Assembly: GCA_023055355.1 (NCBI GenBank) | Contig: JALJCS010000007.1 | Span: forward strand, 282,001-346,000 | DNA: 64,000 nt | Source of the DNA: Agelaius tricolor | Lineage: Eukaryota > Chordata > Aves > Passeriformes > Icteridae | Direction of reading: 5' to 3' | Part shown: positions 48,081 to 57,758 of the stretch, in pieces | Layout: every line of letters begins with the position of its first letter | Position numbering within the stretch: the stretch's first letter is position 1 | The notes under the pieces: model-generated | What the model saw: the letters and a program-made list of their open reading frames with translations, nothing else | Database searches by the model: none | Told to the model about the DNA's origin: nothing | Program-made: the position numbers and the translations under genes

Positions 48081-49550
48081 GAGCCTGGGGAGCCCTTGGC
48101 TGCCTCTCCCAGGGGCTGGAGCACTCAGCTCCCAAAACTGCACTGTTTGGAGTCAGTGGAAATTCTGCATGAAGGACTCAGGCACACTCAGGCTCTGTGT
48201 GATACAACAAAAAACCTGTGATAAGATTAGTGGGAAAATAGACTTGCATGCTATAGCAGAAACCAAAGAGTGGGGATCCTTTATGCTGGGGACAGCAGAC
48301 CTTTGGAAATCGTTGTCAGAACGATTGCTGTTGCCTTCCACAGCAGCCAGGACAGCAGGGATGTCCAGGGGAGCAGCCCCCTGCCCCCAGCCCACTGCCC
48401 CCAGCCCACTGCCCCAGCCTCACCAGCACCATTCCAAGCCCTCCAGCACTTCATTCCTGCCAGGCTTCCCAGCCCAGGCCCAAATTAACCAGCAGCTCCA
48501 CGTCTCCACACCTCCAAGGTGCTGCTGTGCGTGGGGACGAGCTTTGGAGGGAGGCAGGAGAGAGCAGGAGCTGCCAGGTGAATATTAAACCCAAAGAGCT
48601 GCTCGGCAATATTTAATGTTTTTACTGAGTTTGACTTCTATGCTTGTGGGGAAAAAAAAAAAAAAGAAAAAAAAAAGAAAAAAAAATCCTGGGCAATGCA
48701 AGGACTCCAGAGAATTAATATCTTCCCCCAGCATAAAAGCCTCATTTTTTATGGAACACAAATGAGTTCTGTGCAGACAGGGAGGTCTGGGAGCACCTTG
48801 CTCTATTTGCCAGCTGATATTTCTAAGTGTCTACAGAAAGTTGGGAGGACCGTGGAGTGATGCATAAAAAATTGTAATTTTTAAAATAGGAAAATAGCTG
48901 GGAAAGGGCCTGGGAGGGGGGAGAGCTCCTTGTTTGCCTGCTGCATTGCAGATGCAGAGTTAAGGATCTCCATTAGGCTTTGCTGCCATAAATTAAGAAG
49001 CATCAAACACACAGAGACAGAAAGGCAAGGAAAGAAGTCCGAGCTCTTACAGCTCCAAGTCAGGGCTCTGAGAGGATTCCTGGGCAGATCCCACAGCCTC
49101 AGTGCAGGGGTGAAACCTGGGGCCAAGGGCCAGCCAAGGGCTGCCCTCACCCCAGAGCAGGAGGGGTTTCAGGTGGCCTTGGCAATGGGGCAGAGCCCAA
49201 AATCCACTGTGGAAAGCCCAGCCAAAAGCTGGGGGAGCTCCAGACTTGGTGGGGAAAAGCACAGATTCCAAAGGGGGAAAGCCCACAGAGCATCCCTGCC
49301 CCGAGGAAGTGAGGAGCAATGGAATATCCCCTGGGTCCTGGCTCCGGGCACACGTTCCCAGGCTGAGCTGGGGCTCCTGCCCGTGCCAGGCGTCCCTGGG
49401 GCTGCAGGGACAGGCTCCCCTCTCCCTGACACCCCTTCCAGCAGCCTGCCCTGCCCTGGGCTCCCCACCATGCCCAGGCTGCCTCTGCCTGCCCAGCACC
49501 CGGAACAGCAGAGGGTCCCCGGGGCTGGAGGGATGCTGTGGGTACATCCT

Positions 49551-49586
<36 letters not shown>

Positions 49587-49944
49587 GGGTCATGTCCTGG
49601 GCAGCTTTCAGCTCTGGGATGATTTCCCCAGGAATGAGTTGAAGCTACCGGAGAGGAGAGATGCAGTCTTAGGAGCAGCAGGAGCACACAAAGGTGCCCA
49701 GAGCCACAGGCCTTGGAGAGAAAAGCCTGGAAAGGCTTGGAAAGGCTGTGCTGGGAGAGGCTGCGGTGCCTGAGGGCTGCTGCCACTGACTGGGGACAAG
49801 GGACACTGACAGCAGCTCCCCTGGAGGTGGCAGGTCCTGGTGTGACCACTCACCCAGATGTGACAAAGTTCAAGCCTCCCATGGACACGTCCCACACAGC
49901 TGGACATGGAAGAACTCCCAGCTTCCACAAATGTCCAGTTCTGG
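48081..49944. other. Gene-free interval with A-rich tract and (CAGA)n
   Basis: 48650-48690 is an A-rich tract broken by single G residues; 49548-49587 is (CAGA)n. No coding gene was recognised. Confidence 0.55.
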
Positions 49945-50415
49945 TCCTGCAGGAGAGCCCTGGAGGGGCTGGAGCGTGTCCAGGGCAGGGAATGGAGCTG
50001 GGCAGGGGCTGGAGAATCCCTGAGGGAGCTGGGCAGGGGCTGCAGAATCCCTGAGGGAGCTGGGCAGGGGCTGCAGAATCCCCGAGGGAGCTGGGCAGGG
50101 GCTGGAGAATCCCTGAGGGAGCTGGGCAGGGGCTGGAGAATCCCTGAGGGAGCTGGGCAGGGGCTGGGGCTGGAGCAAAGGAGGCTCAGGGGCCCTTGTG
50201 GCTCTGCACAAGTCCCTGCCAGGAGGGCACAGCCGGGGGGGTCGGGCTCTGCTCCCAGGGCACAGGGACAGGAGCAGAGGGAACGGCCTCAGGCTGGGCC
50301 AGGGCAGGCTCAGCTTGGCCAGCAGCAGCAATTTGCCCATGGCAAGGGAGCTCAGGCCTTGGCAGGGGCTGCCCAGGGAGCTTTGCAGTGCCCAGCCCTG
50401 CAGGTGTCCCCTGCA
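49945..50415 (+). mobile_element. CR1 family 1 copy with six 31-bp units
   Basis: The fullest family 1 copy on the 5' side. The ctggagcgtgtccagggcag block is followed by six 31-bp units (49995-50180) and the shared core. It is cut at gtgtcccctgcag, where a CpG-rich segment begins. Confidence 0.87.
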
Positions 50416-50429
50416 GCCGGCACTGTGAA

Positions 50430-50655
50430 ACCCCGATGTGCCCAATGCGCACGGCGAGCCCTGCTCGGCACCGGGAGCCCGGGAAGCGCTGGCTCAGGTT
50501 CGCGGAGGTTTTGGGGACATTTGGGGGAATTTGGGGACGCTCGGACCGGGACACCCGGGGGGGGCGGGGCGCGCTCCCAACGGCCCCGCGGCGGCCGCGC
50601 CACCAGCGCCCCCCGGCGGCGCCGAGCGGAACTGCAGGAGCCGCGGAACCCCCGG
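50430..50655. promoter_or_regulatory. Orphan CpG-rich segment
   Basis: Dense CpG dinucleotides with a ggggggcggggcgcg GC box and gcggccccgcggcggccgcg. It looks like a small CpG-island promoter, but I see no exon with family similarity on either strand within 1 kb. Confidence 0.4.
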
Positions 50656-51035
50656 CACCAGAACGGAACCGGGACCGGGGAACGGAACCGGGACCGGGGA
50701 ACGGAACCGGGACCGGGGAACGGAACAGGGACCGGGGAACAGAACCGGGACTGGGGAACAGAACCTGGACCGGGGAACAGAACCGGCACCGGGGAACGGA
50801 ACAGGGGAACAGAACCGGGACTGGGGAACAGAACCGGAGAACAGAACCGGCATCAGGGAACGGAACCGGGACCGGGGAAAAGAACCGGGACCGGGGAACA
50901 GAACCGGAGAACAGAACCGGCATCAGGGAACAGAACCGGGACCGGGGAACAGAACCGGGACCGGGGTTCGAGTGCTGGGAACAGAACCGGGACCGGGGTT
51001 TGAGTGCTGGGAACAGAACCGGGACCAGGGTGTGA
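50656..51035 (+). repeat. Minisatellite, ~19-bp unit (GGGACCGGGGAAC-type)
   Basis: About 20 copies of acggaaccgggaccgggga with variants (catcaggg, ggagaacagaa). One G-rich strand could form G-quadruplexes. Open frames read Gly/Thr/Glu/Asn/Arg repeats and are artefacts. 51095-51165 is a minus CR1 tail. Confidence 0.93.
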
Positions 51036-51222
51036 CCAGCTCCCCCCCAAATCCACGGCATGGAGCTGCCAGAAGAAGGAGGGTGGCACCATTGTGTAGT
51101 CATGGAGTGGTTTGGGTTGGGAGGGACCTTAAAAGTCATCTCAGGAACACCTCCCGGCATCCCTGTAGGGATGGGGGGCGGAACTGAAATGGCAGAAGCA
51201 CGAAGCCCATGTTTTTTGGTAA

Positions 51223-51228
51223 TTTATT
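51223..51228 (-). terminator. AATAAA polyadenylation signal of the 51.3-kb gene copy
   Basis: AATAAA on the minus strand, about 50 bp past the stop codon at 51276, as expected for a short 3' untranslated region. Confidence 0.55.
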
Positions 51229-51275
51229 AACTAGCAATAGGCTCCAAGGCTCTCGGAGGGCAGCCCGCAGCCCCG

Positions 51276-51791
51276 CTAGTCAATGTACCTCACTGTCACC
51301 AGGGGGCTGGCGAAGCGGACGTGGCGGCTGCGGCGGCGGCGCTGGACGCGCCGTGCCCACCAGCCCACCAGCAGCCCCCTGAGGGAGGAGCAGAGCTCCA
51401 GGAGGCCGCAGCCCGCCCCCCTGCCCCTCTCCTCGGGCTCCTGCTGCTGCTGCCGGGGCCCGGGCACCGACAGGGACGCCCTGCCCCGAGCAGCGCTGCC
51501 GGGCCTGCCCGGCCCCAGCGAGCTGATGCTGCTCCGCGGTGCCGTGGGGCTGCAGGTCTGCGCTTCTCCAGGGGGGACGAACCAGTCCATGGCTGCCGAG
51601 CTGCCGCCCTGCCCCATCTCCAGGAATATGGCATTGCCTCGTTTCCTGCCCTTGACTCTGTCCTTTTTGGCCGCAGTGTCCATGCCCGCCTCGGGCCGCT
51701 CCTCTGCGGGGCCCTGCGGGGACTCCTTGCCCCCCAGCAGCCCCGGCTCCACGGGCACCTCAGGCTGGGCCGCCCTGCAGCCCCTCTGCAT
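51276..51791 (-). CDS. Unrecognised gene, copy 1: basic tail with RVxF-like end
   Basis: I do not recognise this family. Sequence from about 51640 to 51860 is nearly identical to exon 2 of the gene at 53126-54214 and shares its frame (EAQLPQWPRMQRGC, then EPGLLGGKESPQGPAEERPE). Downstream it keeps a related Trp-Phe-Val-Pro block, a Pro/Ser/Gln-rich stretch and a cluster of four Arg. It ends in SRHVRFASPLVTVRYID, whose V-R-F and V-T-V spacing resembles the RVxF plus hydrophobic-pair docking motif for protein phosphatase 1. The first in-frame ATG downstream of the TATA box is at 51791 (171 aa). The aligned frame is open further upstream but has no ATG, and 5' sequence has been fused by a deletion. 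It may be a 5'-broken pseudogene, a shorter protein, or a distal exon of the upstream gene. Confidence 0.42.
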   Translation of the reverse strand: MQRGCRAAQPEVPVEPGLLGGKESPQGPAEERPEAGMDTAAKKDRVKGRKRGNAIFLEMGQGGSSAAMDWFVPPGEAQTCSPTAPRSSISSLGPGRPGSAARGRASLSVPGPRQQQQEPEERGRGAGCGLLELCSSLRGLLVGWWARRVQRRRRSRHVRFASPLVTVRYID

Positions 51792-52069
51792 CCTCGGCCA
51801 CTGGGGCAGCTGAGCCTCCAGCTCCTTGTGCTGCTCCTCCGAGAGCGCCTGCGAGGTTTGGGAGAGCCTTGGCTGAAAGTCTTGGGGCACCCCATGGCAC
51901 CATCCCTGGAGCTCCAGGTCACCAGCACAGGCTGGTGGAGAGGCTCCCCAGAGACCTGCAGAATGCCAGTGAGGGAATCCAATCCTGCTGGGGTGGCAGA
52001 GGCTGGGGCTGCTGTCTGCCAGGACACTGCCAGACTGTGGTGCCCAGCAGTTTGCTCCTGTGAGGCCCC

Positions 52070-52076
52070 TTTTATA
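52070..52076 (-). promoter_or_regulatory. TATA box of gene copy 1
   Basis: TATAAAAGGGG on the minus strand. The next ~150 bp align with the promoter and leader of the second copy (TATA at 54357-54363), including gcctctgccaccccagc. Confidence 0.6.
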
Positions 52077-52079
52077 GCC

Positions 52080-52270
52080 TGGCAGAGTCCCCTGTGTGAC
52101 ATCATGAGGCAGCCAGAGCCCTCTTTGTGACAGTGTGGGGCAGTCAGAAATCCCTTTGTGACAGTGTGGGGCAGCCAGAGCCCTCTGTGTGCCATCCTGG
52201 GGCAGCCAGAGCCCTCTGTGTGCCATCCTGGGGCAGTCAGAAATCCCTTTGTGACACCCAGGAGCCCAGG
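52080..52270 (+). repeat. Short minisatellite upstream of gene copy 1
   Basis: Units of about 30 bp with tttgtgacagtgtggggcag and ccctgtgtgacatc phrases. The same words lie just upstream of the second copy's TATA box (54385-54460), so the array was part of the duplicated promoter. Confidence 0.8.
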
Positions 52271-53125
52271 GGAGAGCCCTCACTGCCTTGGGTGCAGGGT
52301 TGTGAGAAAGAAACTTGTGAGATAATAGAAACAAATTACAAAAAAAAAAAATGAAAGGCAAAATGCAAACAAGAAAAGAGAAAGGAAGAAGTGATATGAT
52401 GGGGGAGGGTCTCCTGGGCACAGCCATCACCAAAGGAGGAGTTTTGGATTCTCAGGGAAGCAGGGAGGGAGGCAGCAGGAATGGAGAGGGATGGCCTTTG
52501 GGAGAAGGGGCAGCAGAGCAGGAGGTGACAAGGATGTCCTGAAGTCCTGCAGTCCTGCAGGGAAGATGAGAATGGCCAAAGCCCTGCTAGAATTTAATGT
52601 GGCTACTACTGTAATAGACACTAAAACTTCTACAAATAATACCTTCGCTTTGGTTTGGTTTGCTTGGGGTATTTTTTTGTTTGGTTTTTTTTCACTGCTG
52701 AGAGGAAACATTGAGACAAAGAGTGAGGAAAACTCCGAGGTACCCAGGGATCAGGCCTGGAGAGTGTGGGTTGGGGGAGTCAGCTCCTGCCTGGGCAAGC
52801 TGCTCCCTTCCAGGCCGGGTGCCCGCCGGGCTGGGCAGGGCTGGGGACGTGGCAGTGCCGGGCCAGCCACGGCTGCTCCGCATGGACACGGGCACGGAGA
52901 CGGGCATGGACACGGGCACAGGCAGGGGGACAGGCATGGAGACGGACATGGGCACGACATGGGCACAGGCATGGGCATGGCAGGGACACGGGCATGGACA
53001 CTAGCACAGAGACGGGCACGGACACAGGCACAGACACGGGCACGGACATGGGCACAGACACGGGCACAGGCACGGGCACGGGCGCGCCCCGTTCCCGCGG
53101 CTCCGCAGCGCCGGGGCAGCGGGGC
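52271..53125. other. Interval between the two gene copies
   Basis: 52410-52570 (minus sense) matches 54640-54800 (plus sense). 52330-52350 is an A run. 52593-52598 is an ATTAAA on the minus strand that could polyadenylate the upstream copy. 52880-53095 is a (gggcacggacac)-type 6/12-bp tandem. Confidence 0.6.
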
Positions 53126-54214
53126 TCAGCGGCGGCGGCAGCAGCAGGCAGGGAGGCGGCGGCTGCACCAGGCTGCCAGGCTCTCCCCGAGCCGGGCACG
53201 GAGCTTGCCCAGGGCCCAGCCCGGCTCCCGGCCCCGGCCCGCGGGCAGCGGCTGCGGCAGCGGCGGCGGCGGCGGCAGCACCGGGCCCCACCACGGGTCC
53301 GCGCTCAGCAGGCCGAACGTCAGCCCCAGCGAGCTGCTGCTGCTGCTGCTGCTGCTGCCCTCCGAGCCCGTCTCGGCCACCAGCACGTCCCTGGGGATGA
53401 ACCAGGCCAGGGCCGGGCAGCCTCTGCCGCGCTCGGCCTCCGGGGCGCTGCTGCTGCCGCTGCCGCTGCCGCTGCCGCTGCCGCTGCCGCTGCCTCTGCC
53501 TGTGCCGCTGCCGCTGCCTCTGCCTGTGCCGCTGCCTGTGCCGCTGCCGCTGCCTCGCCCCGCGGCCCCGGCTCGCTCCGGTCCGGCCGCGCCGTCCATG
53601 CCCGCCTCGGGCCGCTCCTCTGCGGGGCCCTGCGGGGACTCCTTGCCCCCCAGCAGCCCCGGCTCCACGGACACCTCGGGCTGGGCCGCCCCGCAGCCCC
53701 TCTGCACCCTCGGCCACTGGGGCAGCTGAGCCTCCAGCTCCTCGCGGTGCTCCTCGAAGAGCGCCTGCGAGTCCTGACAGCTCCGGATGAACCTTGGGAA
53801 ACGCCTCCTGGAGCTCATGGAGCCGCGTGGGGAGCTGCCGTGGGGCAGCCCCAGCTGTGCTGATCTCCGTGCCCTGCCCACGCTGCTCTGCCCCTCCAGC
53901 CGGCCTCTGGCTGCGCTCGGATGCTCTGAGCTCTGATGGATCCTCTGCAAGAACCACGGATGGGTGAGACAGGAGCAGCTCCCCAGAACGCTCCACACCG
54001 TCCTGCCACGCATGGCACACCACCAACACACCCCAAACCCACACGGCCCAGCCCAGCCCAGCCCAGTCCAGCCCAGCCCGGCCCACACAGCAGATCAGAG
54101 GCCACCTACCCACAGACGCTTGTCCCGTAGCATGACAAGGACCAGGATGAGCTGCAGCAGCACCATCGTGATTGCCACCAGCTCACCCGTGGTGAAGATG
54201 TTGAGGAACCCCAT
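53126..54214 (-). CDS. Unrecognised gene, copy 2: membrane-anchored low-complexity protein
   Basis: Predicted from two exons, 54110-54214 (35 codons) and 53126-53944, with GT and AG borders in phase, giving 307 aa. I do not recognise the family. Exon 1 encodes a short N-terminus, then a hydrophobic stretch at residues ~11-29 (VAITMVLLQLILVLVML) followed by basic RDKR, which fits a signal-anchor with the tail in the cytosol. Exon 2 has an acidic/Gln patch EEHREELEAQLPQWP, a PGLLGGKESPQGPAEERPE block shared with copy 1, a Gly-Ser tract encoded by a CTGCCG repeat (53445-53560), an AWFIPRD motif, a nine-Ser run, a Pro-rich run and a Cys/Arg C-terminus. It lacks the RVxF-like end of copy 1. It lies next to CHRNA10 in the same orientation with no visible functional link. 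GC-rich repeats make the second half uncertain. Confidence 0.5.
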
Positions 54215-54356
54215 GGCACGGTCCCTGTCACTGGCACAGGCTGCTGAGGAGGTTCCCCAGGGACCTGCGGAGCCCTGGTGAAGGGCCCCCAACCCGGCTG
54301 GGGTGGCAGAGGCCCTGGTGGTGCCAGTCTGCAGTGTCACAGCATCCCATGTTCCC

Positions 54357-54363
54357 TTTTATA
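54357..54363 (-). promoter_or_regulatory. TATA box of gene copy 2
   Basis: TATAAAAGGGAAC on the minus strand, about 145 bp upstream of the ATG at 54214. It is embedded in a region duplicated at copy 1. Confidence 0.62.
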
Positions 54364-54539
54364 CCCAGCAGGTGGGCAAAGGCCCCTTTGTGACAGTGTG
54401 GGGCAGCGAGAGCCCCTGTGTGACATCACAGGAGGGGCAGAGACCCCTGTGTGACATCTGAGTGCCACCTGGCAAAGGGGACATGCCCATGTGCCTGGCT
54501 ATCGAAGTGGAGCCGCCCAGGAGCACACAGGTGGTGCTG

Positions 54540-54800
54540 GGCAGGTGCAGCCCCCATGGCAGCTCCCCACGCAGTTCCAGGAGCTCCAGAATTGTTCCCA
54601 AGGCTCATCCAGAGCTGCTGGGACATCCTGTTTTCTCCTGCAGGACTTCAGGACATCCTTGTCACCTCCTGCTTTGCTGCCCCTTCTTCCAAAGGCCATC
54701 CCTCTCAATTCCTGCTGCCTCTGTCCTTGCTTCTCTGAGAATCCAAAACTCCTCCTTTGGTGGTGGCTGTGCCCAGGAGAGCCTTCCCCATCACAACACC
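54540..54800 (+). pseudogene. Inverted fragment of the duplicated gene region
   Basis: 54543-54640 on the plus strand aligns with minus-strand exon 2 of copy 2 (about 53770-53850): ggcagctccccacgc, then gagctccag, then ttcccaaggctcatccagag. 54640-54800 continues with sequence found in minus sense at 52410-52570. It is a rearranged third piece with no intact frame. Confidence 0.65.
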
Positions 54801-54822
54801 CGCCAGTCCTGGAGAGTTTATC

Positions 54823-54961
54823 TTCCCTTCCCTTCCCTTCCCTTCCCTTCCCTTCCCTTCCCTTCCCTTCCCTTCCCTTCCCTTCCCTTCCCTTCCCTTC
54901 CCTTCCCTTCCCTTCCCTTCCCTTCCCTTCCCTTCCCTTCCCTTCCCTTCCCTTCCCTTCC
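54823..54961 (+). repeat. (TTCCC)n microsatellite
   Basis: About 27 perfect 5-bp pyrimidine units; an H-DNA candidate. The plus frames read Phe/Pro/Ser/Leu only. Confidence 0.97.
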
Positions 54962-55252
54962 CGGGCCAGGGTTCCCCGAGGGGCCAGGCTGCCATGGGGC
55001 AGTGGCTGCCACAGGCTGGGCTGGGTGGGCACAGATGGACCAGGGGACCAGCCTGCCCTGGCCAGGGTAGGCAGCAGCTCCAGAGCTCCCACTGGGCCCC
55101 GCACTCCTTCCCATGAGGAGCCCCCCACCCCTCTCATGGGGAGCCCCATCCCTCCCAGCGCTCAGGGCCTGATCCCCCATCCCTCCCAGGGCCGCCCTCC
55201 CTCGGGCAGCACCCCTGTCCCAGGCAGCAGGGACAGGACACACGTTCCACGG
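54962..55252. other. Short intergenic stretch past the CHRNA10 3' end
   Basis: GC-rich sequence between the pyrimidine repeat and the CHRNA10 polyadenylation signals; no feature seen. Confidence 0.5.
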
Positions 55253-55287
55253 TTTATTTCCATTTTGGTGCATTTCCTCCGTTTATT
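55253..55287 (-). terminator. Polyadenylation signals of CHRNA10
   Basis: Two AATAAA words on the minus strand at 55282-55287 and 55253-55258, 210-245 bp beyond the stop codon at 55497. Confidence 0.65.
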
Positions 55288-55496
55288 TCCAGTTTGGAAT
55301 TTCTCAGGTGCGGGATGCCACAGGGGGATGTGAGGCCCACTCTGGTACAGTGGGACAGGCGCTGTCTGGGGCACCCTTTCCCCAGGGATGGAGCAGCTCC
55401 CTCCCTGCAGCTCGGGGGGGACCAGGGGCATTTGTGTCACCCTCACCCACAGCCCCCGCCATCCCTGGGGGTCGCAGTGCTGGGCCCGCAGAGCCA

Positions 55497-57758
55497 TCAG
55501 GCAGCGTTGCCCAGGACCAGCACGCTCATGAGGAAGACCATGAGGAAGAAGACCCACATGAAGAAGCGGTCCATCACCTTGGCCACCTTCTTCCACTCGC
55601 CCGTGCGGCGCTGGTTGGCGCGGTGGCGGCGGAAGCAGCCGGCGATGTACCCGACGTCCCTCAGCAGGCCGTCGTGGTGGCACAGGCAGTGGTCCCAGGG
55701 GCAGCCCCGCACCTCCGTGCCCGCCTGCCCGTCCCCGGGGCTCTCCCCCGCTGCCCTGGCTTCCCCCGGGGCTGCGCGCCCGCCCGGCGCCCGCTGGGGG
55801 CTCTTGCAGCTCTCGCCCACCTCGTAGACGCAGCAGAGCCGGGCCAGGTGGTGCAGGATGAGCCGGCGCGCCCAGGGCGGCACGGGCCGGGCCCCCGGCC
55901 CGCAGTGGTGCACGTTCATGATGAAGATGGTGAGCGCCGTGGAGGCCGTGATCATGGTCATGGTGGCGATGTAGTACTTCCCTGCGGGGGCAGCGGCGCT
56001 GGCAGGGGGCACCGGGGCTCCCGCTGCCCCCCGTGCCCAGCCCTGAGCCCAGCCCTGGCCCCGAGCCCGGCCCTGGGCTCACCGATGAGCGGGACGCTCT
56101 CCGAGGGGGGCATGCTCTCGGCCACCAGCAGCTGGAACACGGTGAGGGCCAGCAGCACCGTCACCCCCAGCGACACCTTCTCCCCCGAGTCGGCGGGCAG
56201 GTAGAAGCCCAGGGGCGCCAGGAAGGAGACCATGATGCAGGGCAGGAGCAGGTTGAAGATGTAGAAGGAGGCGCGGCGGCGCAGGAGCAGGGTGTAGGTG
56301 ACGTCGGGGTAGGGCTCGGAGCAGCAGCCGTAGGTGATGACATTCCTGGTGGCCGGCATGCCCAGCACCTCCCACTCCACGTTCTCCACGAAGTCCGTCA
56401 GGTCCCCGCTGTCCAGCTGGTTGCGGAGGTCGATCTGGTTCCCGTTGTGGGTCCAGGAGCCGAAGGTGAGGCGGCACTGCTGCCCGTCGAAGGGGAAGTA
56501 GGACACGTCCACCTTGCAGGAGCTCTTGGTGATGGCGGGCGAGTCCCAGGTGATGTGCCCGTCGGAGCGCAGCACCACGTTGGTCTCCATGGAGCCGCCG
56601 AAGTGCTCGTCGGCGCTGGGCACGGAGGGAGGGGTCCCCGTGGGGCCGCATCCCCTCCCTGGGCCCCCTGCAGCCCCTGGCTGTCCCCTCGCTGCTGGGC
56701 TCAGTCCCAGGCACACCCGGCACCCCCGCCCCACATCTCCCTGCATGTCCCCCTCCAGGACCCTCCTGCTCGCCCCCCGAGGCTGGCAGCACCCCCGCAG
56801 CCCCCAGCCCCAGCCGGGCCCCCCAGCCCCGGGAGCAGCCGGGGGGACCAAGCACAACGCACTTGTTGTAGAGGATGATGTCCGGCCGCCAGACGTAGCT
56901 GCTGGGGATGCGGATGCTGTCGATGCCGCCGTACTCGTCCTTGTCCCAGGTGAGGTGCGCGTCCAGCCAGGTCTGGCGGACCCACAGGTAGGAGGTGAGC
57001 ACCTGGTTCCTCTCGTCCTGCCGAGGGGAGAAGGTGGGCGTGGGGGAATGGACCCCGAGGCCGCCCCGCTCCCCTCGGCCCCCGGCCCGGCGGCCTCTCC
57101 GGGTGCCCCGCGGAGCTGAGCTGGGTTCGGGGGGCCCGTGCTGGTTTTGGGGGGGGGACCGGGCTGTCTGCAGAATGCTCTGAGCTGACCCGAGGCCACC
57201 GGGGCTGCTTCGGGGGCGGATCCGAGCTGGTTCCAGGGGCTGAGCGTCGGCGCGGGGTCGAGCCGGACCCGGGGCGGGCAGCGGGGCGCGGGGCCGGTGC
57301 CGTGCCCGGCGCTCACCATGTCGATGATCTGAGCCAAGGTGACCTTGAGGGTGACGTTGAGAGCCCGGTCCGTGTCCTCCACGGGGCGCAGGGCGCTGGA
57401 GTAGTTGGCGAAGAGGTCGTGGAGCAGTTTGTAGGCGAACCTTCCCGGCGCCGCCCGGCAGCCTGGGGACACGCGGAGCGGGGCTCGGAGGGGCCGGGCT
57501 GCAGCCGGAGCCCCCCCGAGGGATCCCCAGCACCCGGCCGCGGGACCCTCCGGCAGCTGGGAGGGACAGGGAGCACGGCGGGACCCCCGGGATCCCCCTC
57601 ACCGCCAGCCCGAGCCCCCCGCCCCGGGATTCCCCGTGTGCGGGGCGATGCTGCCCCGGGGACCGGGGGTCCGCGCCCCTGGAGCCCCCCTGCTCACCCG
57701 GGGCCGGGAGGAGGCCGGCGAGGCACAGGGCGAGGCACAGGCGAGCTCCGGGCTCCAT
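55497..57758 (-). CDS. CHRNA10: Nicotinic acetylcholine receptor alpha-10 subunit, complete
   Basis: Five coding exons by GT/AG and phase: 57698-57758, 57317-57462, 56863-57017, 56083-56615, 55497-55981, giving 459 aa (human CHRNA10 is about 450). It forms the calcium-permeable alpha9-alpha10 channel of inner-ear hair cells, gated by efferent acetylcholine. Seen in order: a Leu-rich signal peptide; [20 protein letters not shown] at the mature N-terminus; [29 protein letters not shown] of binding loop A; the Cys-loop with two Cys 13 residues apart around [11 protein letters not shown]; the vicinal CC of [11 protein letters not shown], diagnostic of an alpha subunit; M1 ending [12 protein letters not shown]2 [21 protein letters not shown]3 [20 protein letters not shown]; a ~100-residue intracellular loop; and M4 [25 protein letters not shown]9 is the nearest alternative, but the M2-M3 text and the neighbour NUP98 favour CHRNA10. 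The 5' flank is CpG-rich. Confidence 0.95.

Noticed and set aside
50186..51187. Long Gly/Thr/Glu/Asn frames near 50.2-51.2 kb
   Set aside because: Products of CR1 plus the 19-bp minisatellite read through in several frames on both strands.
52491..53729. 412-codon plus frame starting with a hydrophobic segment
   Set aside because: It crosses intergenic sequence, 6-bp tandems and the antisense of the unnamed gene; no conserved frame.
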